A stretch of DNA of 64,000 bases from Agromyces laixinhei (GCF_006337065.1 NZ_CP040872.1:2046001-2110000); one strand, 5' to 3'. Numbered from the stretch's first letter, positions 28,743 through 36,831 are shown. Translations and numbers: made by a program. Notes: a model not told the origin generated them from the sequence alone.

Positions 28743-29117
28743 ATGACAGCATCCGAACAGGCCCTCGAAACGCTCGCGCTGGCGGCGCGAGCAGCCGATT
28801 CGAAGGGCGGCGACGACCTCGTCGCGCTCGACGTGTCGTTGCAGTTGCCGTTCGCCGATGTCTTCCTCCTCGTGACCGGCAACTCCGAGCGCAACGTCGT
28901 GGCAATCGCCGACGAGATCGAAGACGTGCTCGGTCACGCCGGCACGCAGACGAGGCGCCGTGAAGGGCACAATGCCGGGCGCTGGATCCTGCTCGACTTC
29001 GGCGACCTCGTCGTGCACGTGTTCCACCAGGAGGAGCGGCTCTACTACGGCCTCGAACGGCTCTGGGCCGACTGCCCGGCGCTTCCGGTCGCTCCGCTGC
29101 TCGCGGCGAACAGCTGA
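28743..29117 (+). CDS. rsfS: ribosome silencing factor
   Basis: Binds L14 on the large subunit and prevents subunit joining during starvation. The 124-residue protein shows the family blocks DVSLQLPFADVFLLVTGNSERNVVAIADEIED, EGHNAGRWILLDFGDLVVHVFHQEERLYYGLERLW. It closes the obgE-proBA-nadD cluster, 104 bp before the tRNA-Ala gene. Confidence 0.95.
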   Translation: MTASEQALETLALAARAADSKGGDDLVALDVSLQLPFADVFLLVTGNSERNVVAIADEIEDVLGHAGTQTRRREGHNAGRWILLDFGDLVVHVFHQEERLYYGLERLWADCPALPVAPLLAANS

Positions 29118-29220
29118 CCGGAGCGGGTCGCGCCGGTCGAGGGCCTGTCGATTTCGGTCGATTTCGTTCGCGGGTGGCGGCTGGTGTAAGCTCGATTCGT
29201 TGCTTCGAACGAGGCAGAAC

Positions 29221-29296
29221 GGGTCTGTGGCGCAGCTGGTAGCGCACCTGCATGGCATGCAGGGGGTCAGGGGTTCGAGTCCCCTCAGATCCACCA
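29221..29296 (+). tRNA. tRNA-Ala (anticodon GGC), CCA encoded
   Basis: The cloverleaf folds: acceptor GGGTCTG/CAGATCC includes the G3:U70 pair that identifies tRNA-Ala. The anticodon stem CCTGC/GCAGG encloses loop ATGGCAT, giving anticodon GGC at loop positions 34-36. The T arm is AGGGG-TTCGAGT-CCCCT. Encoded CCA ends at 29296. A -10 TAAGCT lies at 29187-29192. The accessory region begins just beyond its 3' end. Confidence 0.97.
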
Positions 29297-29298
29297 AA

Positions 29299-29332
29299 AA
29301 CCCCTGATGAATCGCAAGATTTGTCAGGGGTT
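29299..29332 (+). terminator. tRNA-Ala terminator hairpin
   Basis: A 15-bp stem with two G-U pairs and a GCAA tetraloop: AACCCCTGA pairs with TCAGGGGTT in the lower part. It starts 3 nt after the CCA. The following GTCTCGTT is only partly T-rich. Confidence 0.75.
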
Positions 29333-29472
29333 GTCTCGTTGAAATCGGCCCGAAATGGGCCGTTGGGGCTGTTTTGGGTCTGTTTTCAGAACGATGACGG
29401 GCCTCGACAGGCATCCACATGCGAAGTCCTGAGACGGCAAGCATTTCGGCTTGATGCGCACTCCTAGCGAGT

Positions 29473-29700
29473 ATGAACACATCAACGCATCCCACCGTCC
29501 CGGCATCCCGTTTCGTCGACGAACTCGGGGACTACCTGAGCGTCGACGAACTGGCGCAGTATCTGCAACTGTCCAAAGAGACCATCTACCACTGGCGTCT
29601 CGACGGAACGGGCCCGAAGGCCACCAAGCTCGGCAAGCATCTGCGCTTCAGTCGCGAGAACGTCCAGGCCTGGCTGCAGGCCCGAACGGACCGACGGTGA
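29473..29700 (+). CDS. excisionase-like helix-turn-helix protein
   Basis: A 75-residue DNA-binding protein of the MerR-like HTH_17/excisionase family: LSVDELAQYLQLSKETIYHWRLDGTGPKATKLGKHLRFSRENVQAWL. Such proteins direct integrase towards excision of a mobile element. It lies 177 bp after the tRNA-Ala gene and 45 bp before the broken integrase, the usual arrangement of an actinobacterial integrative element. It appears intact, so it may outlive its partner. Confidence 0.85.
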   Translation: MNTSTHPTVPASRFVDELGDYLSVDELAQYLQLSKETIYHWRLDGTGPKATKLGKHLRFSRENVQAWLQARTDRR

Positions 29701-29745
29701 ACGCGGCGATGGACTCCTGCTCTGCGCAGACAGAGGACGAAGGCC

Positions 29746-30958
29746 ATGCCACGCAGCAGAATCGAACCCGGATCGCACGGGGAGATCACCTACCAGGACC
29801 TGCCCGACGGCCGCATTCGCGGCACCGTTATCTTCCGCCGCATGGACGGGAGCTATGGCAAACTCCGCACTGTCGCCACTTCGCGGGCGAAAGCGCGGAG
29901 GACGCTCGTGGAGCGTGTCGGAGACGCCTACGAGGCGGTTCATTCGCACGGTGACGGGCTGACGCCGGACTCGCTCTTCCTCGAGCGCGCAGGAGTACAT
30001 GGAACACGTGGCGTTTGCCGGCGACCAACGCGATACGACCCGGCATGAGAACAACCGGCTCATTCAGAAGAAGATCGCACCCTTGATGGGATCGCTCGCG
30101 CTGCGAGATCAAGTCGACTACGATCCTGCGGGTCTACAAGACGATCCATCGGGATACACTGCGTCAGGCTGACACGTGCAAGGCGTTGATCAGCCAGATC
30201 TGCTCGTACGCCGTCATGAACGACCTCATGGTCGCGAACCCGGCCCGCGAGGTCAAGAGCGCGAAGCGGAGGCCGAAGCCGATCTACGCGCCCGACGCCA
30301 TGCAGTTGGAAGCCTTCCGGGCGATCATCCGCGACTACCAGAACCGGGAGGACCGGATGGGGCCGCGGCCATCAGATCTCTTGGGCGACGTGGTCGACCT
30401 CATCCTCGCGACCGGCGCCCGCGTCAGCGAGGCGGTCGGACTCAAGTGGCAGTTCGTCGCCCTCGAGTCAGAGCACCCGAGCATCACGATCGCGGGCAAG
30501 GTCGTGGACGCCAAGGGCCAACCCAAGCATTACGAGGATTACCTCAAGTCGGAGTCGGGCTGGCGCCGTATCCTCGTTCCCTCCGAGTTGCTACCGATGC
30601 TTCGCCGTCGCAAGCTGTCGAGCAATGGCAACGACTTCGTCTTCCACACGCGGACAGGGGCACCCAATGGAACTCAAGACATCCATCGAGCGCTCCGACG
30701 CGTCCGGGAATGGGCCGACCTCGACGAGGAACTCGTGCCGCACGCACCCCGGAAGTCGGCCGTCACGGCGGTCGCCGATGCGCTGGGATCGAAGGCGCCG
30801 CGCAGTTCGCCGGCCACAAGCGTTCCCGGGTGACGGAGCAGTACTACGCCAAACGTGCCGTTCAAGCACCGGACACCTTCCAGGTGCTTGGTGCTCTTCA
30901 ACGGTCCAGGACGGGCAGCGAGGTCGTTGGCATCGACGCCAAGCGCGCTGAACGATGA
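29746..30958 (+). pseudogene. tyrosine recombinase/integrase, broken by three frameshifts
   Basis: Joined across frames, the product would be a roughly 390-residue integrase. The N-terminal arm-binding part is read from 29746 (GSHGEITYQDLPDGRIRGTV). At about 29985 the frame moves to AQEYMEHVAFAGDQRDTTRHENN. At about 30110 it moves again to TTILRVYKTIHRDTLRQ, which runs into the catalytic domain (LILATGARVSEAVGL, with the first Arg, and HAPRKSAVTAV). Near 30795 it moves a third time into QFAGHKRSRVTEQYYAKR, with the GH...YY end of the active site. The gene is inactive unless these are sequencing errors, which three separate sites make unlikely. The gene marks an integrated element next to tRNA-Ala. 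Confidence 0.9.
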
Positions 30959-30977
30959 GCGCGAGCGCACGTGGCGT

Positions 30978-31000
30978 GGTGCCGCACCCGGTGCGGCGCC
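30978..31000 (+). terminator. hairpin after the integrase remnant
   Basis: GGTGCCGCACC and GGTGCGGCGCC form an 11-bp near-perfect stem with one G-U pair around a minimal loop. It lies 20 bp after the integrase stop. The rest of 31001-31200 shows no convincing gene. Confidence 0.5.
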
Positions 31001-31216
31001 ACTCGGGATCTCGAGCTCAGCCGTATCGGTGCAGCGACGGACGCGCCACCGAGTTCGCTGCGCGAGAGGGCCACACGGCGCAACCTGCGCTCGAAGCGCA
31101 TCGGGCAGTTTCCAGACCGCGCCACCAGGGTTCCATGTCAGAGAGGTGCGCACGCGCTCCCAGGAGCGGGATTCTGCGCGTACGTGCGCTGCTGGCGCCG
31201 ATGTTCAAGCTACGGC

Positions 31217-31222
31217 TATAAT
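31217..31222 (+). promoter_or_regulatory. consensus -10 TATAAT of the HTH/nucleotidyltransferase operon
   Basis: A perfect TATAAT ends 6 nt before the ATG at 31229, so transcription should start at or next to the start codon, giving a leaderless mRNA. No good -35 is visible, so an activator or the strong -10 alone must suffice. Confidence 0.7.
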
Positions 31223-31228
31223 TGGTGC

Positions 31229-31813
31229 ATGTCCGATCTCATTCGCGCAGCGCGCACTCGTGCCAGGTTGACCGGCGCGCAGCTCGCCGAGCGGCTGGAG
31301 GTCACGACCGCCGCTGTGTCGCAGATGGAGCAGTCGGAGCGCCGCGGCACGATTCAACTCGACACTCTTCGCCGCGCCCTTGCAGCACTTGGACAGGACA
31401 TCCGGCTCGATACCGCGCCGAGCAGCCCCTACGCACCGTTCGCGCCGTCGAACGTGACAGATGAGATCAATCGGGCGCTCGACGAGGGCCGACCAGAGCT
31501 CGCACTCCGACTACTCACGCATGCGGCATCAATGATCGCGGAGAACCCTGATCGCTTCAGTGCCGAGTCCCTCGAGTGGCGACCGACAGAGGTCGGCGAT
31601 CATCGGTGGGAGCAGCTGTTCCGAGCGGTGATGAGTGATGCGATTCCGGCAGGCCGGGCCAAGCCGAACTGGGCGACGGCGAAGCGATTGCCGCGGGCCT
31701 GGTATCCGTTCGGGCAGTACCCCAGCCTCAAGGCGAGGGCGAAGACATCGACGCCGGCCGGGCTGCGTGCCCTGAACATCATGGTCGACGAGCGATCGCT
31801 GGCGCGCGCATGA
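31229..31813 (+). CDS. XRE-type helix-turn-helix protein, probable antitoxin
   Basis: A 194-residue two-part protein. Residues 4-62 are an HTH_3 domain (IRAARTRARLTGAQLAERLEVTTAAVSQMEQSERRGTIQLDTLRRALAALGQDI). The rest is a helical domain with DHRWEQLFRAVMSDAI, a WATAKRLPRAWYPF block and a closing STPAGLRALNIMVDERSLARA, a pattern I associate with regulators encoded beside DUF6036 nucleotidyltransferases. It overlaps that partner by 4 bp (ATGA). The likely job is to neutralise the partner and repress the operon; this is inference from the arrangement. Confidence 0.8.
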   Translation: MSDLIRAARTRARLTGAQLAERLEVTTAAVSQMEQSERRGTIQLDTLRRALAALGQDIRLDTAPSSPYAPFAPSNVTDEINRALDEGRPELALRLLTHAASMIAENPDRFSAESLEWRPTEVGDHRWEQLFRAVMSDAIPAGRAKPNWATAKRLPRAWYPFGQYPSLKARAKTSTPAGLRALNIMVDERSLARA

Positions 31814-32337
31814 GCGACGGGCTCGTTCTCACTCCCGATCGGGCGAGAGAGCTCATCGACGAGCTCGAGCGACGGCTTGCTGCACGAGGCATCCGTGGCT
31901 CGATCCGGATCGTCGGCGGCGCCGCAATGGCGCTGCGATTCCCAGACGATCCCGAGGTGAGGGTCACCACCGATGTCGACGCCGCATACGAGCCGCGACC
32001 CGAGATCGATGAAGTCATCGCCGAGATCGCCCGCGATTTCGGATTGCCCGACCGATGGATGAACGCCTCGAGCACGCCCTGGAATGTGGTGGCGGACATG
32101 GGCCGCACCATCACGGTCGCCTCTGCTGAAGAGTTGGTGGCGATGAAGATGGCGGCCGGGCGCGCACAGGACCTCGCTGACCTTCGGATTCTCGCTCGGC
32201 ACCTGGGCGTCACCAGCCCCGACCAACTCGTCCAGATCGCGTATGACGTGTTTGGCGAAGATTCGACCGCGCTCAGCGATCCGCGTGAGTCGTATCTGCT
32301 CTTCGCGCAAGATGTGTTGGCCGACCGACGTCGATGA
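31810..32337 (+). CDS. DUF6036-type nucleotidyltransferase, probable toxin
   Basis: A 175-residue protein of the nucleotidyltransferase-fold superfamily. Residues 28-62 carry IRIVGGAAMALRF followed by TTDVDAAYEP, the GG...DxD-like core (here D-V-D) that binds metal and nucleotide. The helical C-terminus with AEELVAMKMAAGRAQDLADLRILARHL matches DUF6036 and AbiEii-like proteins. Related NTases in toxin-antitoxin and abortive infection systems modify tRNA or proteins. Downstream of, and overlapping, the HTH gene at 31229. The toxin role is inferred. Confidence 0.8.
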   Translation: MSDGLVLTPDRARELIDELERRLAARGIRGSIRIVGGAAMALRFPDDPEVRVTTDVDAAYEPRPEIDEVIAEIARDFGLPDRWMNASSTPWNVVADMGRTITVASAEELVAMKMAAGRAQDLADLRILARHLGVTSPDQLVQIAYDVFGEDSTALSDPRESYLLFAQDVLADRRR

Positions 32338-32366
32338 TCCAGGGTCGAGCGACACACGTGAGCGAA

Positions 32367-32389
32367 CGAGCGTGACCGTCCAACGCTCG
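32367..32389 (+). terminator. hairpin between the NTase gene and the convergent membrane-protein gene
   Basis: CGAGCGT/ACGCTCG gives a 7-bp stem with a 9-nt loop in the short convergent gap. There is no T run, so it is a weak candidate. Confidence 0.35.
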
Positions 32390-32393
32390 GACT

Positions 32394-33554
32394 CTAGGGC
32401 GTAGAGGAGCCCTGGACAGCCCCTGCCTTCTTCGCCACGTCCGCCCCCTTCGAGATCAGGTCGACGACTTCGTTGAGCTGTTGATTGCTAACGCCCGAGT
32501 GCTTGGACGCATCCCGACTGGTGAACCGGGACAACGTGTTTCGGATGAAGACTGTGTCGCCGAGCTCGCGGCGAACCTGAGCTCGTTCGTCATCTTCGGC
32601 GCTGGCATAGAACGGCTCAAGAGCCGTCAGCGCGAGCGCGACATCTTCCGCGCTGTCCGCTTCCTTGAAATGTCGGCGCCCCTCCACGCTCAGGAAGGAT
32701 CCGACTCCCACCAGAGCGAGTACGAGTGCTCCACGCAGGATCCCGTCGCCGATGGTGAGCGTGAATCCCTTGTCGATCGCGGTCCAGAGTACCCAACCGC
32801 CCACAACGACTGCGAGGACAAACGCCGAAAACGCTGCCCACCGCAGCCACACCGCGTTGAGGCGCTCGCGCTTCGCGCGTGCAGCCCAATCACGCGCCGT
32901 CAACTGGCCAGCAGCCTGTTCTACCAACCGTCGTCCCGTCACGGCAGCAGTGGCGAGAAGAGCAATTTGCTCAGCCATCTTCTGCTCGATCGCGGCATCC
33001 GCCGACGAGCGTTCCTGGTTCCATGTGGCAAGCCCGAGTTCCCACTCCTGGCGAAGCTGGCCTTCGGCGGATTCGACTACCTGCGAAATCGTTGCAGCGT
33101 CGGCAGTGATCTTGTCCCGCTGGCGCGAGATCGTCTGCGAGAGTGCGACTACCTCCTTTGACTTCTCGCTCAAGGTAGCTATCAGCTCTGTAGCCTTGGC
33201 CCGCAGGACATTCAGTTCGTCGTTCCGCATGGCGATTGCGTCGCTAAGGGCAGAGACGTATACGTCGTTCACATACTTTGGGGGCGGTCCTGGCAGAGCC
33301 CGAACGTTCTGGCGCAGGCTAGGAAAGTATGACTGCCGCATGAAGTTCGCGAAGCTGTTCTCATCGGCGGCGAGCTGCGTCAGGGCGTTGCCACGCCTCG
33401 CGCGAATCGACCGCGACGATCGCGCGTCGTTGCGGTTTCGCATCGGGCGAATCGCTCCGCCAGGCATTCGCCGCTCGCTACGGAATACCTCCGTCACGAT
33501 TCCGCGCAGTGAACGGATAACACTGGGGAGACGGAGCGGATACTCGTCAATCAC
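32394..33554 (-). CDS. coiled-coil, two-span membrane protein of unknown function
   Basis: A 386-residue protein. The N-terminus is basic (residues 18-55), residues 100-225 are a long predicted coiled coil (heptad-like, from IAMRNDELNVLRAKATELIATLSEKSKEVV), and two membrane helices follow (about 236-260 WAAFSAFVLAVVVGGWVLW and 275-293 GALVLALVGVGSFLSV). A cytoplasmic C-terminal domain has LTALEPFYASAEDDERAQVRRELGDTVF. The start is a GTG at 33554 overlapping the tetR stop by 8 bp; later in-frame ATGs are possible starts. GC is visibly lower than in the flanks, suggesting transfer. The layout recalls uncharacterised proteins of defence islands (for example DUF6161), but I cannot assign a family. 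Confidence 0.75.
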   Translation of the reverse strand: MIDEYPLRLPSVIRSLRGIVTEVFRSERRMPGGAIRPMRNRNDARSSRSIRARRGNALTQLAADENSFANFMRQSYFPSLRQNVRALPGPPPKYVNDVYVSALSDAIAMRNDELNVLRAKATELIATLSEKSKEVVALSQTISRQRDKITADAATISQVVESAEGQLRQEWELGLATWNQERSSADAAIEQKMAEQIALLATAAVTGRRLVEQAAGQLTARDWAARAKRERLNAVWLRWAAFSAFVLAVVVGGWVLWTAIDKGFTLTIGDGILRGALVLALVGVGSFLSVEGRRHFKEADSAEDVALALTALEPFYASAEDDERAQVRRELGDTVFIRNTLSRFTSRDASKHSGVSNQQLNEVVDLISKGADVAKKAGAVQGSSTP

Positions 33555-34143
33555 CCTGGTTCGTCGGGGGAGCGTAAGCGCTGAGGATCACTTCGGCGAT
33601 GAAATGTGCAGCGTTGCTCCGGTCGAGCCGTGCGGCCGTGATATCGGCCGCGGCACCTTTCATCACGTGGTGCATGGTGCTGGCGAGCCAGTCGGCGGGG
33701 AGGTCGGTGCGGAACGCGCCTTCGGCTTGGCCGCGTCGGATCAGGTCGTTGACGCGCTGCTCGGGTTTGGCGTGCAGGTCGTGGATGCGGGCGGGCGACA
33801 TGGTGGCTTGGGCTGCCTGGAGGATGGTGCTCGCCTGTGCGGTCAACTGCCAGCTGGCCTCGATCAGCGACCGCAGCGCCTGGCGCGGTTCGCAGGTGAG
33901 GTCGACGGTTTCGAGCACCTCGTCGCCGTCGGCGAGAGCGCGCACCAATGCCGCTTCGACGAGCAGTTCGCGCGACGGGAAGTGGCCGTAGAGGGTGACC
34001 CGGCCGACGCCGGCGGTCTGCGCGATCTGCCCGAGGCTCGCATCGGGATCACGGCCGAGGCATTCGACCGCCGCGCGAGTGATCTTCTCGATGTTCTTGC
34101 GGGCGTCCGCCCGTTGGGGCGCCTTCGATGCCGTGCTGGTCAC
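33547..34143 (-). CDS. TetR family transcriptional regulator
   Basis: A 198-residue repressor. Residues 15-62 form the TetR HTH (NIEKITRAAVECLGRDPDASLGQIAQTAGVGRVTLYGHFPSRELLVEAAL). The C-terminal ligand domain includes MHHVMKGAAADITAARLDRSNAAHFIAEVILSAY. The start is a GTG at 34143 behind AGGAG. It is divergent from an MFS drug exporter, and a 29-bp palindrome lies between them, so it very probably represses the exporter until a drug or metabolite binds. Confidence 0.92.
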   Translation of the reverse strand: MTSTASKAPQRADARKNIEKITRAAVECLGRDPDASLGQIAQTAGVGRVTLYGHFPSRELLVEAALVRALADGDEVLETVDLTCEPRQALRSLIEASWQLTAQASTILQAAQATMSPARIHDLHAKPEQRVNDLIRRGQAEGAFRTDLPADWLASTMHHVMKGAAADITAARLDRSNAAHFIAEVILSAYAPPTNQGD

Positions 34144-34171
34144 ACCGATCTCCTAAATTGAATAGACATAT

Positions 34172-34200
34172 TCGAGTTACAGTCGTACGCTGTAACTCGA
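34172..34200. promoter_or_regulatory. TetR operator in the tetR-MFS intergenic region
   Basis: A perfect inverted repeat with 11-bp arms, TCGAGTTACAG and CTGTAACTCGA, separated by 7 nt (TCGTACG). It overlaps the likely MFS promoter: -35 TTACAG at 34177-34182 and -10 GATACT at 34199-34204. Both divergent genes would be controlled. Confidence 0.85.
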
Positions 34201-34236
34201 TACTACCCGTTCGACTTATTCGTTGGGAGTCGCGCC

Positions 34237-35712
34237 GTGTCCGAGCACACGCCCGAGAACATCGACACCGCTGAAGCCACAGGCACGCCACCGCCGGTCA
34301 CCCCGCACCCGCGGCGTTGGCGGATCCTGTGGCTGGTCGGCATCGCCCAGCTGATGCTGATCCTCGACGTCACGGTCGTCGCGATCGCGTTGCCGCACAT
34401 CGGTGCCGATCTCGGGCTCAGCCGTGAAGCGCTGACTTGGGTGATGAGCGGGTACACCCTCGCGTTCGGCGGGCTGTTGCTGCTCGGGGGGCGGGCCGCG
34501 GACCTGTTCGGGGCCCGGCGTCTCGTGCTGATCGGCCTGCTGATGTTCGTGGTCGCGTCGCTCGTCGCCGGTCTCGCGGTGTCTGGGCCGATGCTGCTGA
34601 CCGGCCGGGTCGGGCAGGGCGTCGCAGCGGCGATGCTCTCCCCGGCGGCGCTGTCGTTGGTCGTCACCCTGTTCGACGGCGACGAACGGAACCGGGCGCT
34701 CGGCATCTGGTCGGCACTCGGCGGCGGCGGTGCGGCGCTGGGGGTGCTCCTCGGCGGGCTGCTCACCGGCGGCCCCGGGTGGCCGTGGGTGTTCATCGTG
34801 AACGTGCCCGTCGGGTTCATCCTGCTGCTCACCATCCGTGCCCAGCTGCCACCGCAGCCACGACCCGCGGTCACCGGCCGACTCGACGTGCTGGGGGCGG
34901 TGCTCGTCACCGCCGCAACGGGAACGCTGATCTTCGCCCTCATCCGGGCCGGGGATGCCGGGTGGGGAGGGTTCACCGGGATCGGCCTCGTCGTGGCATC
35001 CGTCGCCCTGTATGCCGGCTTCGTGGTGCGTCAGCTCACCGCCCGCAGCCCGCTGATGGACCTCAGGCTGCTGACTCGTCGGCCGGTCGCGACCGGTACG
35101 GTGCTCATCCTGGTCGCGACGGCCCTGATGATCATGGTGTTCTTCCTGGGCACCTTCTACCTGCAGCAGTACCAGGGCTTCGACCCGCTCACCACCGGGC
35201 TGCTGTTCCTGCCCGTGGCCTTGGCCACCATGGTCGGTGCGAACCTCGCCGGCCGCGTCGTCGGACGACTCGGCGCCCGGATGCTGGGTGTGGTCGGGTT
35301 GCTCGTCGCCGCAGCCGGGATGACCGTGCCAGTGCTCTGGGACGGCACCGTGGCGATGGTGGTCGGCGTGACGATCGCCGCCGCCGGCACCGGGGTGGCG
35401 TTCGTCGTCGCCTCGGCGACCGCGCTCGGTCAGATCGCACCGCACGAGGCGGGCCTGGCGTCGGGGATCGTGAGCACCTTCCATGAGTTCGGCGCGTCGA
35501 TCGGCGCTGCCGTCGTCTCGAGCATGGCCGCCGCGAGCATCACCGGAGCCGGAGCCGGAGCCGGAGCCGGCAGTGCCGGTACCGGCACTGCCGGCTTCGA
35601 ACGCGGATTCACGACCGGCGCGATCGTCGCGATCGCCGCCGCCCTCGTCGTTCTGTTCATCACCCCGCGACCGCCGGTCGCGAACGCCGACCCCATCGGC
35701 GACAACACATGA
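34237..35712 (+). CDS. DHA2-type MFS drug efflux transporter
   Basis: A 491-residue proton-driven exporter of the 14-helix family. The first helix ends in the DHA2 motif LDVTVVAIALPHIGADLGLS; motif A is GGRAADLFGARR, and motif C-like GQGVAAAMLSPAALSLVVTLF follows. The C-terminal part contains a Gly/Ala repeat GAGAGAGSAGTG encoded by a GGAGCC microsatellite and a long palindrome. The start is the GTG at 34237 with GGGAG 7 bp upstream. It faces a TetR regulator and is followed 12 bp later by a membrane-protein gene. Confidence 0.92.
   Translation: MSEHTPENIDTAEATGTPPPVTPHPRRWRILWLVGIAQLMLILDVTVVAIALPHIGADLGLSREALTWVMSGYTLAFGGLLLLGGRAADLFGARRLVLIGLLMFVVASLVAGLAVSGPMLLTGRVGQGVAAAMLSPAALSLVVTLFDGDERNRALGIWSALGGGGAALGVLLGGLLTGGPGWPWVFIVNVPVGFILLLTIRAQLPPQPRPAVTGRLDVLGAVLVTAATGTLIFALIRAGDAGWGGFTGIGLVVASVALYAGFVVRQLTARSPLMDLRLLTRRPVATGTVLILVATALMIMVFFLGTFYLQQYQGFDPLTTGLLFLPVALATMVGANLAGRVVGRLGARMLGVVGLLVAAAGMTVPVLWDGTVAMVVGVTIAAAGTGVAFVVASATALGQIAPHEAGLASGIVSTFHEFGASIGAAVVSSMAAASITGAGAGAGAGSAGTGTAGFERGFTTGAIVAIAAALVVLFITPRPPVANADPIGDNT
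35545..35596. repeat. GGAGCC x4 microsatellite joined to a 32-bp perfect palindrome, inside the MFS gene
   Basis: Four GGAGCC units occupy 35545-35568. The perfect palindrome spans 35565-35596, centred at 35580/35581, with arms of 16 bp each (left arm AGCCGGCAGTGCCGGT). Both encode part of a Gly/Ala/Ser/Thr loop between helices 13 and 14, so they are tolerated by the protein. Confidence 0.9.
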
Positions 35713-35724
35713 GGAACGCACGCC

Positions 35725-36324
35725 ATGCCTGAGAACAACTCCGCATCACAGCCCGTCACCACGGATCCGCGTCCCGGCCTCGGCGCCCTTCTCCGGTCGC
35801 GTTGGCCCAGCATCCTCGGACTCGTGATGATCGCCGCGACCTCCTTCCGCGGCGCCGACGTCTACGTGGTCACCCTGCTGACCATGCTCGCCGCCCTCAT
35901 CTACCTCACCGCCGCCGCGACCGCACGCCGCAGGGCCGCATGGGTCGCGTTCGCGATCTCGGCGGTGGTCATGCCCGTCGGCATCCTCACCCGGCTCGAC
36001 CTCACCATCCCGCTGATCGCCATCGCCGTGCTGCTCGTCGCCTACGGGGTGATCACCCTGGAACGGGACGGATGGCGCGAGCTCGCCGTGCAGGCCGCCG
36101 GATTCGCCGGATTCACCGCGGTCAGCGTCATCGCCCTGAACCTCGGCCCCGCGGTCGCGGCCTACGTGGCCACCGCGGGAGTCATCGGGCACGGGGTGTG
36201 GGACCTGATCCATCACCACCGCGACAAGGTCGTCACCCGCGCGTACGCCGAGTTCTGCGCCGTGCTCGACTTCGGCATGGGTGCGCTCCTGCTGATCGTG
36301 ACCTGGGTCACGGTGCTGCATTAG
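35725..36324 (+). CDS. six-span membrane protein of unknown function
   Basis: A 199-residue hydrophobic protein, about six membrane segments, with a short polar N-terminus and a loop HGVWDLIHHHRDKVVTRAYAEFC between the last two helices. AGGA precedes the ATG, and only 12 bp separate it from the MFS gene, so it is probably part of the TetR-controlled operon. A helper or second resistance component is possible; no family is recognised. Confidence 0.78.
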   Translation: MPENNSASQPVTTDPRPGLGALLRSRWPSILGLVMIAATSFRGADVYVVTLLTMLAALIYLTAAATARRRAAWVAFAISAVVMPVGILTRLDLTIPLIAIAVLLVAYGVITLERDGWRELAVQAAGFAGFTAVSVIALNLGPAVAAYVATAGVIGHGVWDLIHHHRDKVVTRAYAEFCAVLDFGMGALLLIVTWVTVLH

Positions 36325-36330
36325 GGCGGG

Positions 36331-36831
36331 ATGCCGATCATGAGCGAGATGACCATTCGCACGGCCGTCGATGACGATGCCTCGACCATCGCGGCGATCT
36401 GGGAGGCCGGCTGGCGCGACGCCCACCTCGGCAAAGTCCCTGACGCCCTCGCTCGAGTGCGCACCACGGCCACGTTCGTCACCCGCGCCCGGACGAGCAT
36501 CCCGGCCACACTCGTCGCCACCAGTGACGGGGTCGTCGTCGGCTTCGTCATGGTCGACCACGACGAGCTCGCACAGATCTACGTCGATGCCCGGCACCGT
36601 GGCAGCGGCGTCGCAGCCGCACTTCTCGATGCCGCAGAACACGTGATCGCGGCATCCGGATACCCGAGCGCCTGGCTCGCCGTCATCGCGCCCAATGAAC
36701 GCGCCCGACGCTTCTACCAGCGGAACGGATGGCTCGACGATGGCGAGTTCGTCTACCGGGCCGCCACGCAGGACGGTGCCGTCGACGTCCCCAGCCGCCG
36801 CTATACGAAACAGGTCTGGACGGATTCGTGA
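36331..36831 (+). CDS. GNAT family N-acetyltransferase
   Basis: A 166-residue acetyltransferase. Motif A is IYVDARHRGSGVAAALLDAAEHVI (about residues 90-113), with the RGSGVA acetyl-CoA loop, and motif B is NERARRFYQRNGW. It follows the membrane-protein gene by 6 bp. ATGs at 36331, 36340 and 36349 are all possible starts. The last residues (VWTDS) and the stop are shared in sequence with the start of the next gene, GTGA at 36828-36831, and may result from the recombination that truncated that gene. Confidence 0.85.
   Translation: MPIMSEMTIRTAVDDDASTIAAIWEAGWRDAHLGKVPDALARVRTTATFVTRARTSIPATLVATSDGVVVGFVMVDHDELAQIYVDARHRGSGVAAALLDAAEHVIAASGYPSAWLAVIAPNERARRFYQRNGWLDDGEFVYRAATQDGAVDVPSRRYTKQVWTDS

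Noticed and set aside
29147..29166. Two tandem GTCGATTTCG units upstream of tRNA-Ala as a possible attachment site
   Set aside because: They lie on the wrong side of the tRNA for a 3'-end attachment site and no further copy was found in the island; probably promoter background.
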